NCBI GenBank assembly: GCA_045660225.1
Contig: JAZRDK010000007.1
Coordinates: forward strand, 1 to 40,613
Reading direction: 5' to 3'
DNA length: 40,613 nucleotides
Source of the DNA: Scatosoma sp045660225
Lineage (GTDB): Bacteria; Bacillota; Clostridia; Christensenellales; Borkfalkiaceae
Position numbers and translations under genes: made by a program. Positions 17,266 through 25,306 of this stretch are shown here, piece after piece. Every line of letters starts with the position of its first letter. Positions within the stretch are counted from its first letter, which is position 1. The notes beneath the pieces were generated by a model. The model worked only from the letters and a program-made list of their open reading frames with translations. It had not been told where the DNA came from and did no database searches.

Positions 17266-20200
17266 TTACGCTTGTGCCACAGCGTAGCTGATACCGGGAA
17301 CTTCTACGCAAGTTGCACCTTCTACCGTTTGACCTTGCATAACGTACGTCGTCGTACCGGCAACGCCAAGGTATTGTACGGTGAAGCCGTCGATGACGAA
17401 GTTTTCAAACGTACAGCCAAGCGCGTGGTTTGCGTCAGCGTAGAAATGCGTCTTAACGAGCGACGTTGCCGCAGGCATTGCAAAACCAGGATTCAACGAA
17501 ATCGTTACGTTTTTGAACGACGAAGTGTCCAATCTGGAGTTTACGAGAACAGCCGTTCCGCTTGCGCCCGACGTCGAACCACGAAGGATTTCGATGGTTA
17601 CGTTTTCAAGCGTCGAGTTGAACATAGCGAACGCCAACGTAGACGTACCGCCGCCGCCAAACCAACGGTGGATAAGTTTTACGTTCTTAATCGTTGCATC
17701 ACGAAGGATATGGAACAAACCGCAACCTTCACCGCCGGAATAGTATACGCTGTAGTTTTGTCCGTCAAGCGTACCGCGGAAACCGATTGCCGTCGCAGCT
17801 TGGTCCCAAGCGGACGTGTACGTATACGCTGCAACAACGGAGTTGGTGTTGGAGTCAGCACCAATCGCATTCGTCAATTTGTAGTAACCGTAAACGATGC
17901 CGCTTCTTGCCGCGTCAACAATCGTCGATTTGAAGGTGTCAACGTCGCCGATTTCCATCGTAACGAAAATTACGGGTACGTTTACGATGAAAGGAACTTC
18001 TGCCGTCGTACCTTTTACGGTAACGAGCTGTTCGCCGTGGTTTTGCTTGTCTGCCTTAAATTCGTTGGAAATTGCAAGTGCGGAAAGGTCCGTGCCGAAA
18101 TCGTACTTGCCAAGCGTAATCGACGTTACGGTTACGTCTGCATAGTCTTCGCCAAGGCTGATTGCATAATCTTCGCCCGTCAAAAGGATTTCTTTTGCCG
18201 CAACGTTCAACGTAACGGGTTTAACAACCTTAACGCCTGCAATTTCTTGAATAGCCGTTGCCGTATCTCTGCCGTTTTCCGTATTTGCAAGTTCGACGTA
18301 GTCGGTTGCGTATACGGTTACGTTTTCAAACGTGTTTACAAGTCCGTCTGCTTCCGTACCAAAGCTTGCACCGAAAATCGAACCAACTGCAACGCCCATC
18401 GTGTTGATGGTTACGTTTTTGAAGGTGGAACTTTCAACGTTTGCGTATACCATGACGCCCGTCTGTCCGTATGCTACGGGGTTGCTTGCCTTGGAAAGGA
18501 CGTTGTAGGTTACGTCTTCAAACGTTGCGCCCGTCGCGTTTTGCGAAAGACCTGCGGATGCGTAGCTGTCTTGGTAGTTGTATACGTTGAAGGTTACGTT
18601 TTTAATCGTGCCGTTGAAATAACCGAACAAACCACGCGAAGCGTAGCTGGTCGAGAAGGTTACGCTGTGGCCGTTGCCGTCCAACGTAATGCTGGTATAT
18701 TTATCAGCGGGTTGAGAAGCCAAAACGGTGGTTTCCGAACCGATATCGTTGCCGAGTACGTAGTAACCGGTGGTGCGGGTTTCACTGCTGGTGCCTGCAA
18801 GGGCGAGCAATTCGTCAAACGTCGTGATGACGTTGGTAATCAAGTCAACGTAGACCTTTACTTCGTGCGAAACACCGTCGCTGGTTTGATAGATGAAGGA
18901 CAGATAATCTCTACCAAACGTGTTGGTGAAGAAAACCGTGCTTGTGTTGAACTCGTCATCAAGGACGTAGTCCAAAACCGATTCGCCGTTGTAAAGAACG
19001 TCCATAAGGTCGGCGGAAATCGAATTGTCAAGGTATTTTTCGTCGATAACGTCGAAAAGGGAGAACGTACCCGTTGCTTCGCCACCAACTTCCTGGATGC
19101 CAAGGTTGATTTCAGTAATCTTTTCGTTGGTTACGTCAAACGTTTGGAAAACGTGACCGCAAGCACAAGCTTTTACGTCAAAGCCTGCGTATTCGCCTTC
19201 GCCTGCCGTCCATTCTGCTTCGTCTGCCGTCATTGCGTGGTTGTCAGCGTCTTTTTCGCCGTATGCGCCACCGCAAACCGTACAAACCGCTTCGTTAGAG
19301 CAATCTGCTTCGCCACCCGAACAAGTTGTGTTTTCTTCTGCAACCGTTTCACAGCAACCATAAACTACGTTGTGCGTACCGTTGCCGTTGGGAACGGTCG
19401 TTGCTTCGTTTACGTGGTTGGTCGTGCTGAGCTGGCCGTAGGGCTTACCGCAGGTAGCGCAAACAGCAAGCGTTTGGCAGGTTGCCGTACCGCCCGTGTG
19501 GTTGGTGCAGGTAGGTTCTACTGCGATGTTGAAGGAAACTGCTACGGGTTCGTAGTCAAGCGTAACGACGATAACGATAAGCATACTGCCTGCCGTCAAA
19601 TCGAACGTAGCCGAACCGTCGCCAACGGAAACGTAGGAAAGGTCATAATAACTTTCGCCAACCATAACCATTGCGTTTTCATCGGTGGTCGAGAAGGTGT
19701 ATTTGCCTGCTACTTCTGCCATGAAATCCCACATAGAACCGCCGTCCATAAGGTCGGCTTCCGTAATGGTAATCGTATTGTTGCCAACAACAAGTTTTGC
19801 TTCTGCAAACGTTACGTTTACAGTTACGTCTTCTGCGCCGTTGTTCGTGAAACCGAACAATACTTGCGACATAGGATTTTTAGTAAAGAGAATCGAGCCC
19901 GTGGAGGAGCTTGCGCCACCGTAGATTTCTACGGATACGTCTTGGCTATCCCAAGACATCGTGAATTTACCGGATACAGGGCCAGCAAGTGCAACCCAAA
20001 CCGTTTCGCCTGCAGGAACTTCTACCGTATCGGTCATGCCAGCAAAGTTCTTGCTTGCCGTAGGTGCCCATTCTGCAAGGGTGATGACTACGGTTGCATC
20101 TTCCGTTGCGGAGAACGTTGCCGAGAATTTACCGGAGCCATAGAAGGTGTCTTCGATGAAGAACGCTTCACCAGAAGCAACCGTTTCGCCTGCGATGGTC

Positions 20201-23067
20201 ATCGTAACCGCCGCGTTGTCCCACGTAACGATGTATTTACCAGCCGTTACGTAGTTTTCCGTTTCTACCAAAACAGAGCCGTTTGCCGCAATTTCAAGTT
20301 CTACGGGGTCAAGGTCGTTGTTGATGTAAACGGGAAGGTCTTCGCGGTTGATAGTGATTTCTACGTCGCCTGCTACGCCGTTCGTTCTAATGTAAACGTA
20401 AACGTATTCGCCAACTTCCAACTGCGCACCGCCGTTAAACGGGTTGAAGGGGAAGTAGCTGAACGGGTCGTTTACAAATTCAACGTCTGCGTCATCGCAG
20501 GTCAAGGTGTACAAACCTCTTATTTCCGCCGTCAACTGATAAAGCACGTAATCGTACGTGATTGCGTAGGTGTTCGTGCCCACTTTAAGTTCTTCTGCCT
20601 TCAACGCGTAGTTTACCGTTGCCACAAGTGCTTGACCGTCCTTGGATGCGAAGATTACTTCGTAGGACGTGTATGCTTCAAGGACAACCGAGTTGCCGGT
20701 CAAAGTAAGGACTTCGGGTTCGTCGCCACTTACGTTAACAACCGTAACGTTAAGGCTTTCGTCTTCCCAGCTAAGTACGTATTTTTGTTCTTCAAATACA
20801 GAGAACAATACGTTGCCACCCATTGCGCCAATGTAAATGTCCGTGTTGCCGGATACAAGTTTAGCTTCGGACAAGGAAACGTAGATGCTTACGTCTTCAT
20901 CTTCGTTGTTGTTGAAGGTGAAGATAGTACCAAACGTACTGCCACCAAACGCGATGGACGTGCCGTTCAAAGACATTTCGTTGAAGATAACGTCTACGTC
21001 ACAGCCTGCAAGCGACCAGCTGAGCTGGTATGCACCAAAGCCGTTTACGACAACTTGCGTCGTACCGTTTGCTCTGATAACAACGTCTGCTTCTGCAGAA
21101 CCGAATTCGTCCACTACGAGTACGTATTGGGAAGGATATTTATCGTCTTCCGTGTATTCGGAAACGGCAAAGGTGATTTGCGTTGCTTCCGACCTTACGT
21201 AAAGTTCGATTTCTTGGTTAGCTTCCGTTGCAACAACGATAAATCTTTCGCTGTATTCCCAAGAAATAATGTCGTATTCAGCGTCGTAAATACCGAAGTA
21301 GGTTGCTACCGTTTCGATGTCAATCTTGTATTCGCCTGCTGCAGGAGCGGTGAAGATAACTACGTTGCTGATGTTTGCAACGACGTTTACGTCGGTGTAT
21401 TCGCCAGCCGTAATTTCGATGTCTTCAGGAATCGTTACCGTGAAGGGAACGTCTACCGTTGCATAGTTCATATCGTCGATATGTACGTAGAACTGTACGG
21501 GAACTGCAGGGTCAGCTACAACGACAACCAACGGATACATATACAACATCGACGTGTCTACGTCTTCAGCAAACCAACCGTAAACCGTTTCGTTGGTAGA
21601 GCCGATAACGTACGTGCCTGCCGTTTCTGCCGTGAAGTTGACAAGAACGTCTGCGTTTGCCGTCAATTCAACTTCGCCACCTGCTTGCGTAAGCGATACA
21701 GGAGGAACAAGGCTGATGGCGTAGTCAACGACTGCCGTATCCGATTCCCAGTTGCCGTTGGAAATGTAAAGGGTGATTTGTTCGTTTTCTTCCGTCGTCG
21801 TGAAGCAGTACGTGTTGTCGCCCATACCCCAAACGCTGTCTTTAATTTCCGTGTTTTCAGCGTCTTCCCACGATTCGATTAAGTACGTGCCGGGGGTAGC
21901 AATCGTAAACGTTACGGGAATAGAGAAACCATATGCCGTAGGCAAGGTAAATTCGCCTTCCATTTCCGTCGTTTCAACGGGTGCAACGTAGTTTACCAAG
22001 TTAAAGGTGTACGTGCCTGCTACTTCCGCCGTTGCGTATACGATAAGCGTACCGCCGTAGGCGCCTGCAAGTTTTACAAGATATTCGTTGGTTGCGTCTT
22101 CTGCTACACAGCCGTTGATTGCATCCCAAGCGCCGATTTTAACGCCTGCGTCTGCCGTCAAAGTACCGTAAGCTTGACCGCTAAATTCCATCGTAAGTGC
22201 AATCGTTTCGCCTGCTTCCAACGCAATTTCGTTGTTGCCAAGTGCAATCGTTTCCGATTCGGTGGGTGCGGGCGTAGCCGGAGCCATTACAACGGTAACT
22301 TCTACCGTGGGTTCAAACGAAGCGCAAGCGTTCAATACAAACGATTCGCCTGCTTCCAACGTAAACGCATAGGGAAGTTCGATTGCATTGTACTCGTAAT
22401 CGCCCCAACCATCGTTCCAAATTGCTTCATAGAAAGCAGCATCGCTGTCCGATACGATTGCGTACGTGCCAGCTTCCGTTGCCGTGAAGACTGCAAAGTT
22501 GCCGTCGTAGTCTACCGTCCAGGTGTTTACGCCAAGCGCAAGAACTTCGGGGTCGGTGTTAACGGAAGGAGTAGGGTCTTCACTCGAAGTAGGGTCTTCG
22601 CTCGAAGTAGGGTCTTCACTCGAAGTAGGGTCTTCGCTCGAAGTAGGGTCTTCGCTCGAAGTTTCGCTCGAAGTTTCGCTCGAAGTTTCGCTCGAAGTTT
22701 CACTCGATGCTTCGCTCGAAGTTTCGCTCGAAGTTTCACTCGATGCTTCACTCGATGCTTCGCTCGAAGTTTCGCTCGAAGTTTCACTCGAAGTTTCACT
22801 CGATGCTTCACTCGACGCTTCACTCGACGCTTCGCTCGACGCTTCGCTCGATGCTTCACTCGATGCTTCACTCGATGCTTCGCTCGATGCTTCGCTCGAA
22901 GTTTCACTCGATGCAGGAGCTTCACTCGATGCAGGAGCCGAGCTCGTCGTGCCTACGCTACTTGCTTCCGAGCTGTCTTCGTTCGTGCCACAAGCCATAG
23001 CCGTGCCAAGACCAAAGGTCAACAAGAAAGAAGTGCAAAGGAGAGCAAGCTTCTTAAATTTTGCCAT
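17266..23067 (-). CDS. Giant surface lipoprotein with SSE linker, tandem PPC-like beta-domains, Cys-rich segment and beta-helix end
   Basis: A 1933-aa lipoprotein. The start is fixed by GGAGG 7 nt upstream. The lipobox ends in AMAC (lipidated Cys26). Residues of about 51-166 are an SSEA/SSET/SSEDPT tandem linker. About 170-1180 is an array of beta-sandwich units with recurring A-G-x-Y-x-[IF] strands (AGTYAIVS, PGTYLIES, AGTYVIGS, AGEYKIDI), resembling bacterial pre-peptidase C-terminal domains. About 1184-1308 is cysteine-rich, with repeated C-x2-C-G-x2-YG motifs (CATCGKPYG, CTVCGGAYG, ACACGHVF) and paired Cys. About 1413-1922 holds two related units of roughly 170 aa with YYVLGNDIG / YYKLTNAIG then ITLDGNGHSV / GTLDGQNYSV, typical of right-handed beta-helices. 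Last gene of the lipoprotein operon, 96 nt after the 696-aa gene. Likely a stalked adhesin or binding protein; the ligand is unknown. Confidence 0.85.
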   Translation of the reverse strand: MAKFKKLALLCTSFLLTFGLGTAMACGTNEDSSEASSVGTTSSAPASSEAPASSETSSEASSEASSEASSEASSEASSEASSEASSEASSETSSETSSETSSEASSEASSETSSETSSEASSETSSETSSETSSETSSEDPTSSEDPTSSEDPTSSEDPTSSEDPTPSVNTDPEVLALGVNTWTVDYDGNFAVFTATEAGTYAIVSDSDAAFYEAIWNDGWGDYEYNAIELPYAFTLEAGESFVLNACASFEPTVEVTVVMAPATPAPTESETIALGNNEIALEAGETIALTMEFSGQAYGTLTADAGVKIGAWDAINGCVAEDATNEYLVKLAGAYGGTLIVYATAEVAGTYTFNLVNYVAPVETTEMEGEFTLPTAYGFSIPVTFTIATPGTYLIESWEDAENTEIKDSVWGMGDNTYCFTTTEENEQITLYISNGNWESDTAVVDYAISLVPPVSLTQAGGEVELTANADVLVNFTAETAGTYVIGSTNETVYGWFAEDVDTSMLYMYPLVVVVADPAVPVQFYVHIDDMNYATVDVPFTVTIPEDIEITAGEYTDVNVVANISNVVIFTAPAAGEYKIDIETVATYFGIYDAEYDIISWEYSERFIVVATEANQEIELYVRSEATQITFAVSEYTEDDKYPSQYVLVVDEFGSAEADVVIRANGTTQVVVNGFGAYQLSWSLAGCDVDVIFNEMSLNGTSIAFGGSTFGTIFTFNNNEDEDVSIYVSLSEAKLVSGNTDIYIGAMGGNVLFSVFEEQKYVLSWEDESLNVTVVNVSGDEPEVLTLTGNSVVLEAYTSYEVIFASKDGQALVATVNYALKAEELKVGTNTYAITYDYVLYQLTAEIRGLYTLTCDDADVEFVNDPFSYFPFNPFNGGAQLEVGEYVYVYIRTNGVAGDVEITINREDLPVYINNDLDPVELEIAANGSVLVETENYVTAGKYIVTWDNAAVTMTIAGETVASGEAFFIEDTFYGSGKFSATFSATEDATVVITLAEWAPTASKNFAGMTDTVEVPAGETVWVALAGPVSGKFTMSWDSQDVSVEIYGGASSSTGSILFTKNPMSQVLFGFTNNGAEDVTVNVTFAEAKLVVGNNTITITEADLMDGGSMWDFMAEVAGKYTFSTTDENAMVMVGESYYDLSYVSVGDGSATFDLTAGSMLIVIVVTLDYEPVAVSFNIAVEPTCTNHTGGTATCQTLAVCATCGKPYGQLSTTNHVNEATTVPNGNGTHNVVYGCCETVAEENTTCSGGEADCSNEAVCTVCGGAYGEKDADNHAMTADEAEWTAGEGEYAGFDVKACACGHVFQTFDVTNEKITEINLGIQEVGGEATGTFSLFDVIDEKYLDNSISADLMDVLYNGESVLDYVLDDEFNTSTVFFTNTFGRDYLSFIYQTSDGVSHEVKVYVDLITNVITTFDELLALAGTSSETRTTGYYVLGNDIGSETTVLASQPADKYTSITLDGNGHSVTFSTSYASRGLFGYFNGTIKNVTFNVYNYQDSYASAGLSQNATGATFEDVTYNVLSKASNPVAYGQTGVMVYANVESSTFKNVTINTMGVAVGSIFGASFGTEADGLVNTFENVTVYATDYVELANTENGRDTATAIQEIAGVKVVKPVTLNVAAKEILLTGEDYAISLGEDYADVTVTSITLGKYDFGTDLSALAISNEFKADKQNHGEQLVTVKGTTAEVPFIVNVPVIFVTMEIGDVDTFKSTIVDAARSGIVYGYYKLTNAIGADSNTNSVVAAYTYTSAWDQAATAIGFRGTLDGQNYSVYYSGGEGCGLFHILRDATIKNVKLIHRWFGGGGTSTLAFAMFNSTLENVTIEILRGSTSGASGTAVLVNSRLDTSSFKNVTISLNPGFAMPAATSLVKTHFYADANHALGCTFENFVIDGFTVQYLGVAGTTTYVMQGQTVEGATCVEVPGISYAVAQA
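19143..19515 (-). other. Segment encoding the cysteine-rich zinc-ribbon-like region of the 1933-aa lipoprotein
   Basis: Encodes about 124 residues with roughly 16 cysteines in C-x2-C-G-x2-YG repeats. It is the only Cys-dense part of an otherwise Cys-poor protein. Similar motifs recur in surface proteins of gut Firmicutes. They could bind metal or form disulfides that need the neighbouring thioredoxin proteins. Confidence 0.6.
22571..22932 (-). repeat. Tandem 12-bp and 18-bp coding repeats (SSEA/SSET and SSEDPT)
   Basis: On the plus strand, five or so 18-nt units (CTCGAAGTAGGGTCTTCG type, encoding SSEDPT) run into about twenty 12-nt units (CTCGAAGTTTCG or CTCGATGCTTCA type, encoding SSET or SSEA). 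Both lengths are multiples of three, so slippage changes linker length without a frameshift. It lies between the lipid anchor and the first folded domain of the 1933-aa lipoprotein. Confidence 0.9.
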
Positions 23068-23163
23068 AATGATACCTCCAATTTTTTTTATTAAATTCTA
23101 CGCTCGCCCTATCCGCCTTGCTCCACCAAAACGGATAGGGGAGATATGATTTACGAAAATAAG
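23068..23163 (-). other. Operon spacer with a 9-bp inverted repeat
   Basis: CCCTATCCG (23107-23115) pairs with CGGATAGGG (23132-23140). There is no T-tract on the minus strand and no recognisable promoter. It may be an mRNA processing or stabilising hairpin, or a weak attenuator between the 696-aa and 1933-aa genes. Confidence 0.45.
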
Positions 23164-25254
23164 TTAAGAAACGGTGATGATGATGTCGTTAGGGATTTGT
23201 GCCTGCACGTACAGTTCAACGACGTCGCCTTCCGTGACTTCCAAGGTGTAGGTAAGGTAGTTTGCACCATCGGGGGGATTCATTGCAGGTTCGCTGTTGA
23301 CAAGGAGCAACGTTTCGCACGTCGTCGTCAACGTAATCGTACCCGTCGTCGTTGCCGTGAAGGTGTAATAACCGACGTAGTCGATGTCGCCCGAGCACAA
23401 GAACGCTTCGTAAGGCGTAAGCGTAATCGTCGAGTCGACGATTTCTACTTCTTCAGGGTCGTCCATCGAGCCTTCGCCCCACGTTGCAAGCGTAAACGTC
23501 AACTGAATTTCACTGCCGTCCCTTGCCGCGATGGCAAAAGTCGTGCCGTTGACGGCGTTGGTTTCAAACAAGATGGTGAAAGGTCCGTTAATCGTCTTAT
23601 TGTTGAAGATAATGCTTGCGTTTGCGTTTTCGCAAGTAATCGTACAATAGGTGGTGGGGTTTTCACTGCTATCGTTTTGATAGAATACCGTGAAATATTG
23701 ATATTCCATTTCCCACGTCGTAATCGTATGTTCGCCCATCGTCGTGATTTGGTTGGGGACTTCTTCCGTACCTACTTTAACTTTCTTGTAGTAGTAGCAA
23801 GCCGCAAGCCAAGCACATTTTTTGTACAACTCTTCGTCGTTTACGATTTCTTGGTCGATTTCCATAGGACGGTTGTTGGTTACGTACAAGTTCAAGAAAC
23901 GGAAAAGTTCTTGGTTGACGGGGTACATACCGTCGCGGTTGACGAAGTCTTGATAACAGTTGCCAGGGTTGCCACCATACGACGTGTCGTTCATGATAAA
24001 CGGCATATAGTCACGGAGCAAGTAGTCGCCATCCGCCGTATAACCGTCGCCGAGCGAAAGGTTGTTACCAGTCCATTGAATCGTCGTGAAATAACCAGGG
24101 TTGTCGCCTGCCGTCATCAAACGAGGGGGATTGCAATCGATTGCCGCGTAAATGATTTCGCCGGGGTTGAGTTTCGTACCCATACGATAATATCCAACGC
24201 TTTCATCGAAGAAATAATCGCTGTCGTAAGGGACTACGACTGCCGTCGTGCCGTCTGCGCCTTCGGGTGCTTTCTTGCCGTCGATTTCTTCCGCGATAAC
24301 GGACACGTGTACGTATCCGGGCGTCCAAGCGGGCGCGTCGATTCTCGTGAACGCGAAGGTTGCCGTTGCGTTTACTTTTTGCGCCGTCAAGTGGAAGGTT
24401 GCGCGCCAGCTCGTGCTCCAGTACAGCGTCGTACAGTTGACGGACGAAAGGAAATTGCCGTCTTCAAGGTACGAACACTCGTAACCGGAAGGGGGGATGT
24501 ACTGCGGGCTTGCGTCAAATCTCGTCGCTTTTACGTTGTTGTTCGATACCGAAAAAAGCGCGTACTGACCAGGCTCGCTTACCGCAAAGGATACCCAAAA
24601 GCCTTGTTCTTCGCCTTCGCCTTTACGGGGGATTTCTATCGTGTAGAAGGTGTCTTCCGCAAGTTCCCAACGGTCGTAGTTTTTACCCGTACCGTAGTCG
24701 AAACCATCACCGTCCTCGTCTTGGTTGGGGAAATCTTGTACGGAACGTACTTCCATACCTTGTTCGTAGGCAGGGAGCTCGGGCTCGAGTTCACAACGTA
24801 CGCAAACGCCTTGGTTACCGAAATCGTGACCGCGTTCGGTAATGTCCGCCGTTTCCACGTGCTCGTCGTTGCCAAGACAAGTTCTTTCTTTTTCACCAAC
24901 CGTCAAACAGCCGGGGTCTTCCGTTCTAACCCATTCCGACCAAATGTGGTTTACGCCGTCGCATACGTACTCGGGCTCTTCACTCGAAGTAGGGTCTTCG
25001 CTCGATGTTTCCGAAGACGTTTCGCTGGATGCTTCCGAAGATGCTTCGCTGGACGTTTCGCTGGATGCTTCCGAAGATACTTCGCTGGACGCTTCCGACG
25101 AAACTACAACCGATGAAGTTTCTTCCGAAGACGTCGTGCCTTGGCTGGACGATTCTGCGCCGGTGCCGGGCAGTTCGCACGCCGAGAACAAGGCAAGTGA
25201 AAGGCAACTTACAAACGAGCAGGTGAGAAGGATTAATTTCTTCAGTCTTTTCAT
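23164..25254 (-). CDS. Surface lipoprotein with SSE linker, Cys/His-rich domain and WLxxCYY module
   Basis: A 696-aa lipoprotein, lipobox LFSAC (Cys26). An SSE-type linker (about 45-92) leads to a small Cys/His-rich domain (about 95-155: CDGVNHIW, GCLTVGEKERTC, GHDFG, CVRC), of a kind common on Firmicutes surface proteins. A beta-sandwich region follows, then a module at about 338-491 with GYYRMG near its start and CAWLAACYYYK at its end. It recurs twice in the neighbouring 982-aa protein. The C-terminal 200 aa are PPC-like beta domains (GYYTFTAT, GTITLTT). The ribosome binding site AGGAG is about 10 nt upstream. Third gene of the operon, 52 nt after the 982-aa gene. The function is unknown; I infer a surface binding role. 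Confidence 0.82.
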   Translation of the reverse strand: MKRLKKLILLTCSFVSCLSLALFSACELPGTGAESSSQGTTSSEETSSVVVSSEASSEVSSEASSETSSEASSEASSETSSETSSEDPTSSEEPEYVCDGVNHIWSEWVRTEDPGCLTVGEKERTCLGNDEHVETADITERGHDFGNQGVCVRCELEPELPAYEQGMEVRSVQDFPNQDEDGDGFDYGTGKNYDRWELAEDTFYTIEIPRKGEGEEQGFWVSFAVSEPGQYALFSVSNNNVKATRFDASPQYIPPSGYECSYLEDGNFLSSVNCTTLYWSTSWRATFHLTAQKVNATATFAFTRIDAPAWTPGYVHVSVIAEEIDGKKAPEGADGTTAVVVPYDSDYFFDESVGYYRMGTKLNPGEIIYAAIDCNPPRLMTAGDNPGYFTTIQWTGNNLSLGDGYTADGDYLLRDYMPFIMNDTSYGGNPGNCYQDFVNRDGMYPVNQELFRFLNLYVTNNRPMEIDQEIVNDEELYKKCAWLAACYYYKKVKVGTEEVPNQITTMGEHTITTWEMEYQYFTVFYQNDSSENPTTYCTITCENANASIIFNNKTINGPFTILFETNAVNGTTFAIAARDGSEIQLTFTLATWGEGSMDDPEEVEIVDSTITLTPYEAFLCSGDIDYVGYYTFTATTTGTITLTTTCETLLLVNSEPAMNPPDGANYLTYTLEVTEGDVVELYVQAQIPNDIIITVS
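23781..24240 (-). other. Shared lipoprotein module, copy A (in 696-aa protein)
   Basis: Encodes about 153 residues. It begins near DESVGYYRMG, passes GMYPVNQELFRFLNLYV and ends in CAWLAACYYYK. The same order of motifs is seen in copies B and C of the adjacent gene. I recognise no named domain. Confidence 0.5.
24977..25125 (-). repeat. SSE-type linker repeat of the 696-aa lipoprotein
   Basis: Degenerate 12-nt units encode SSEA/SSET/SSEV. Positions 24977-25005 are identical over 29 nt to 22577-22605 in the 1933-aa gene, suggesting recombination or recent copying between the two linkers. Confidence 0.85.
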
Positions 25255-25306
25255 CGTTTATTTTCTCCTATTATATATAATAATGTAATAAGCCGTTGGG
25301 GTTTGA

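Noticed and set aside
17272..21882. 1536-codon open frame on plus, antisense to the 1933-aa lipoprotein
   Set aside because: The translation is rich in Cys, Arg, Phe and Tyr with no domain. The lipoprotein on the other strand has a signal peptide, lipobox and a good ribosome binding site. The open frame reflects rare TTA/CTA/TCA codons in the sense gene.
22571..22932. Regular repeat array as a possible CRISPR
   Set aside because: Units are 12 and 18 nt, contiguous, without spacers, and encode SSEA/SSET/SSEDPT in frame.
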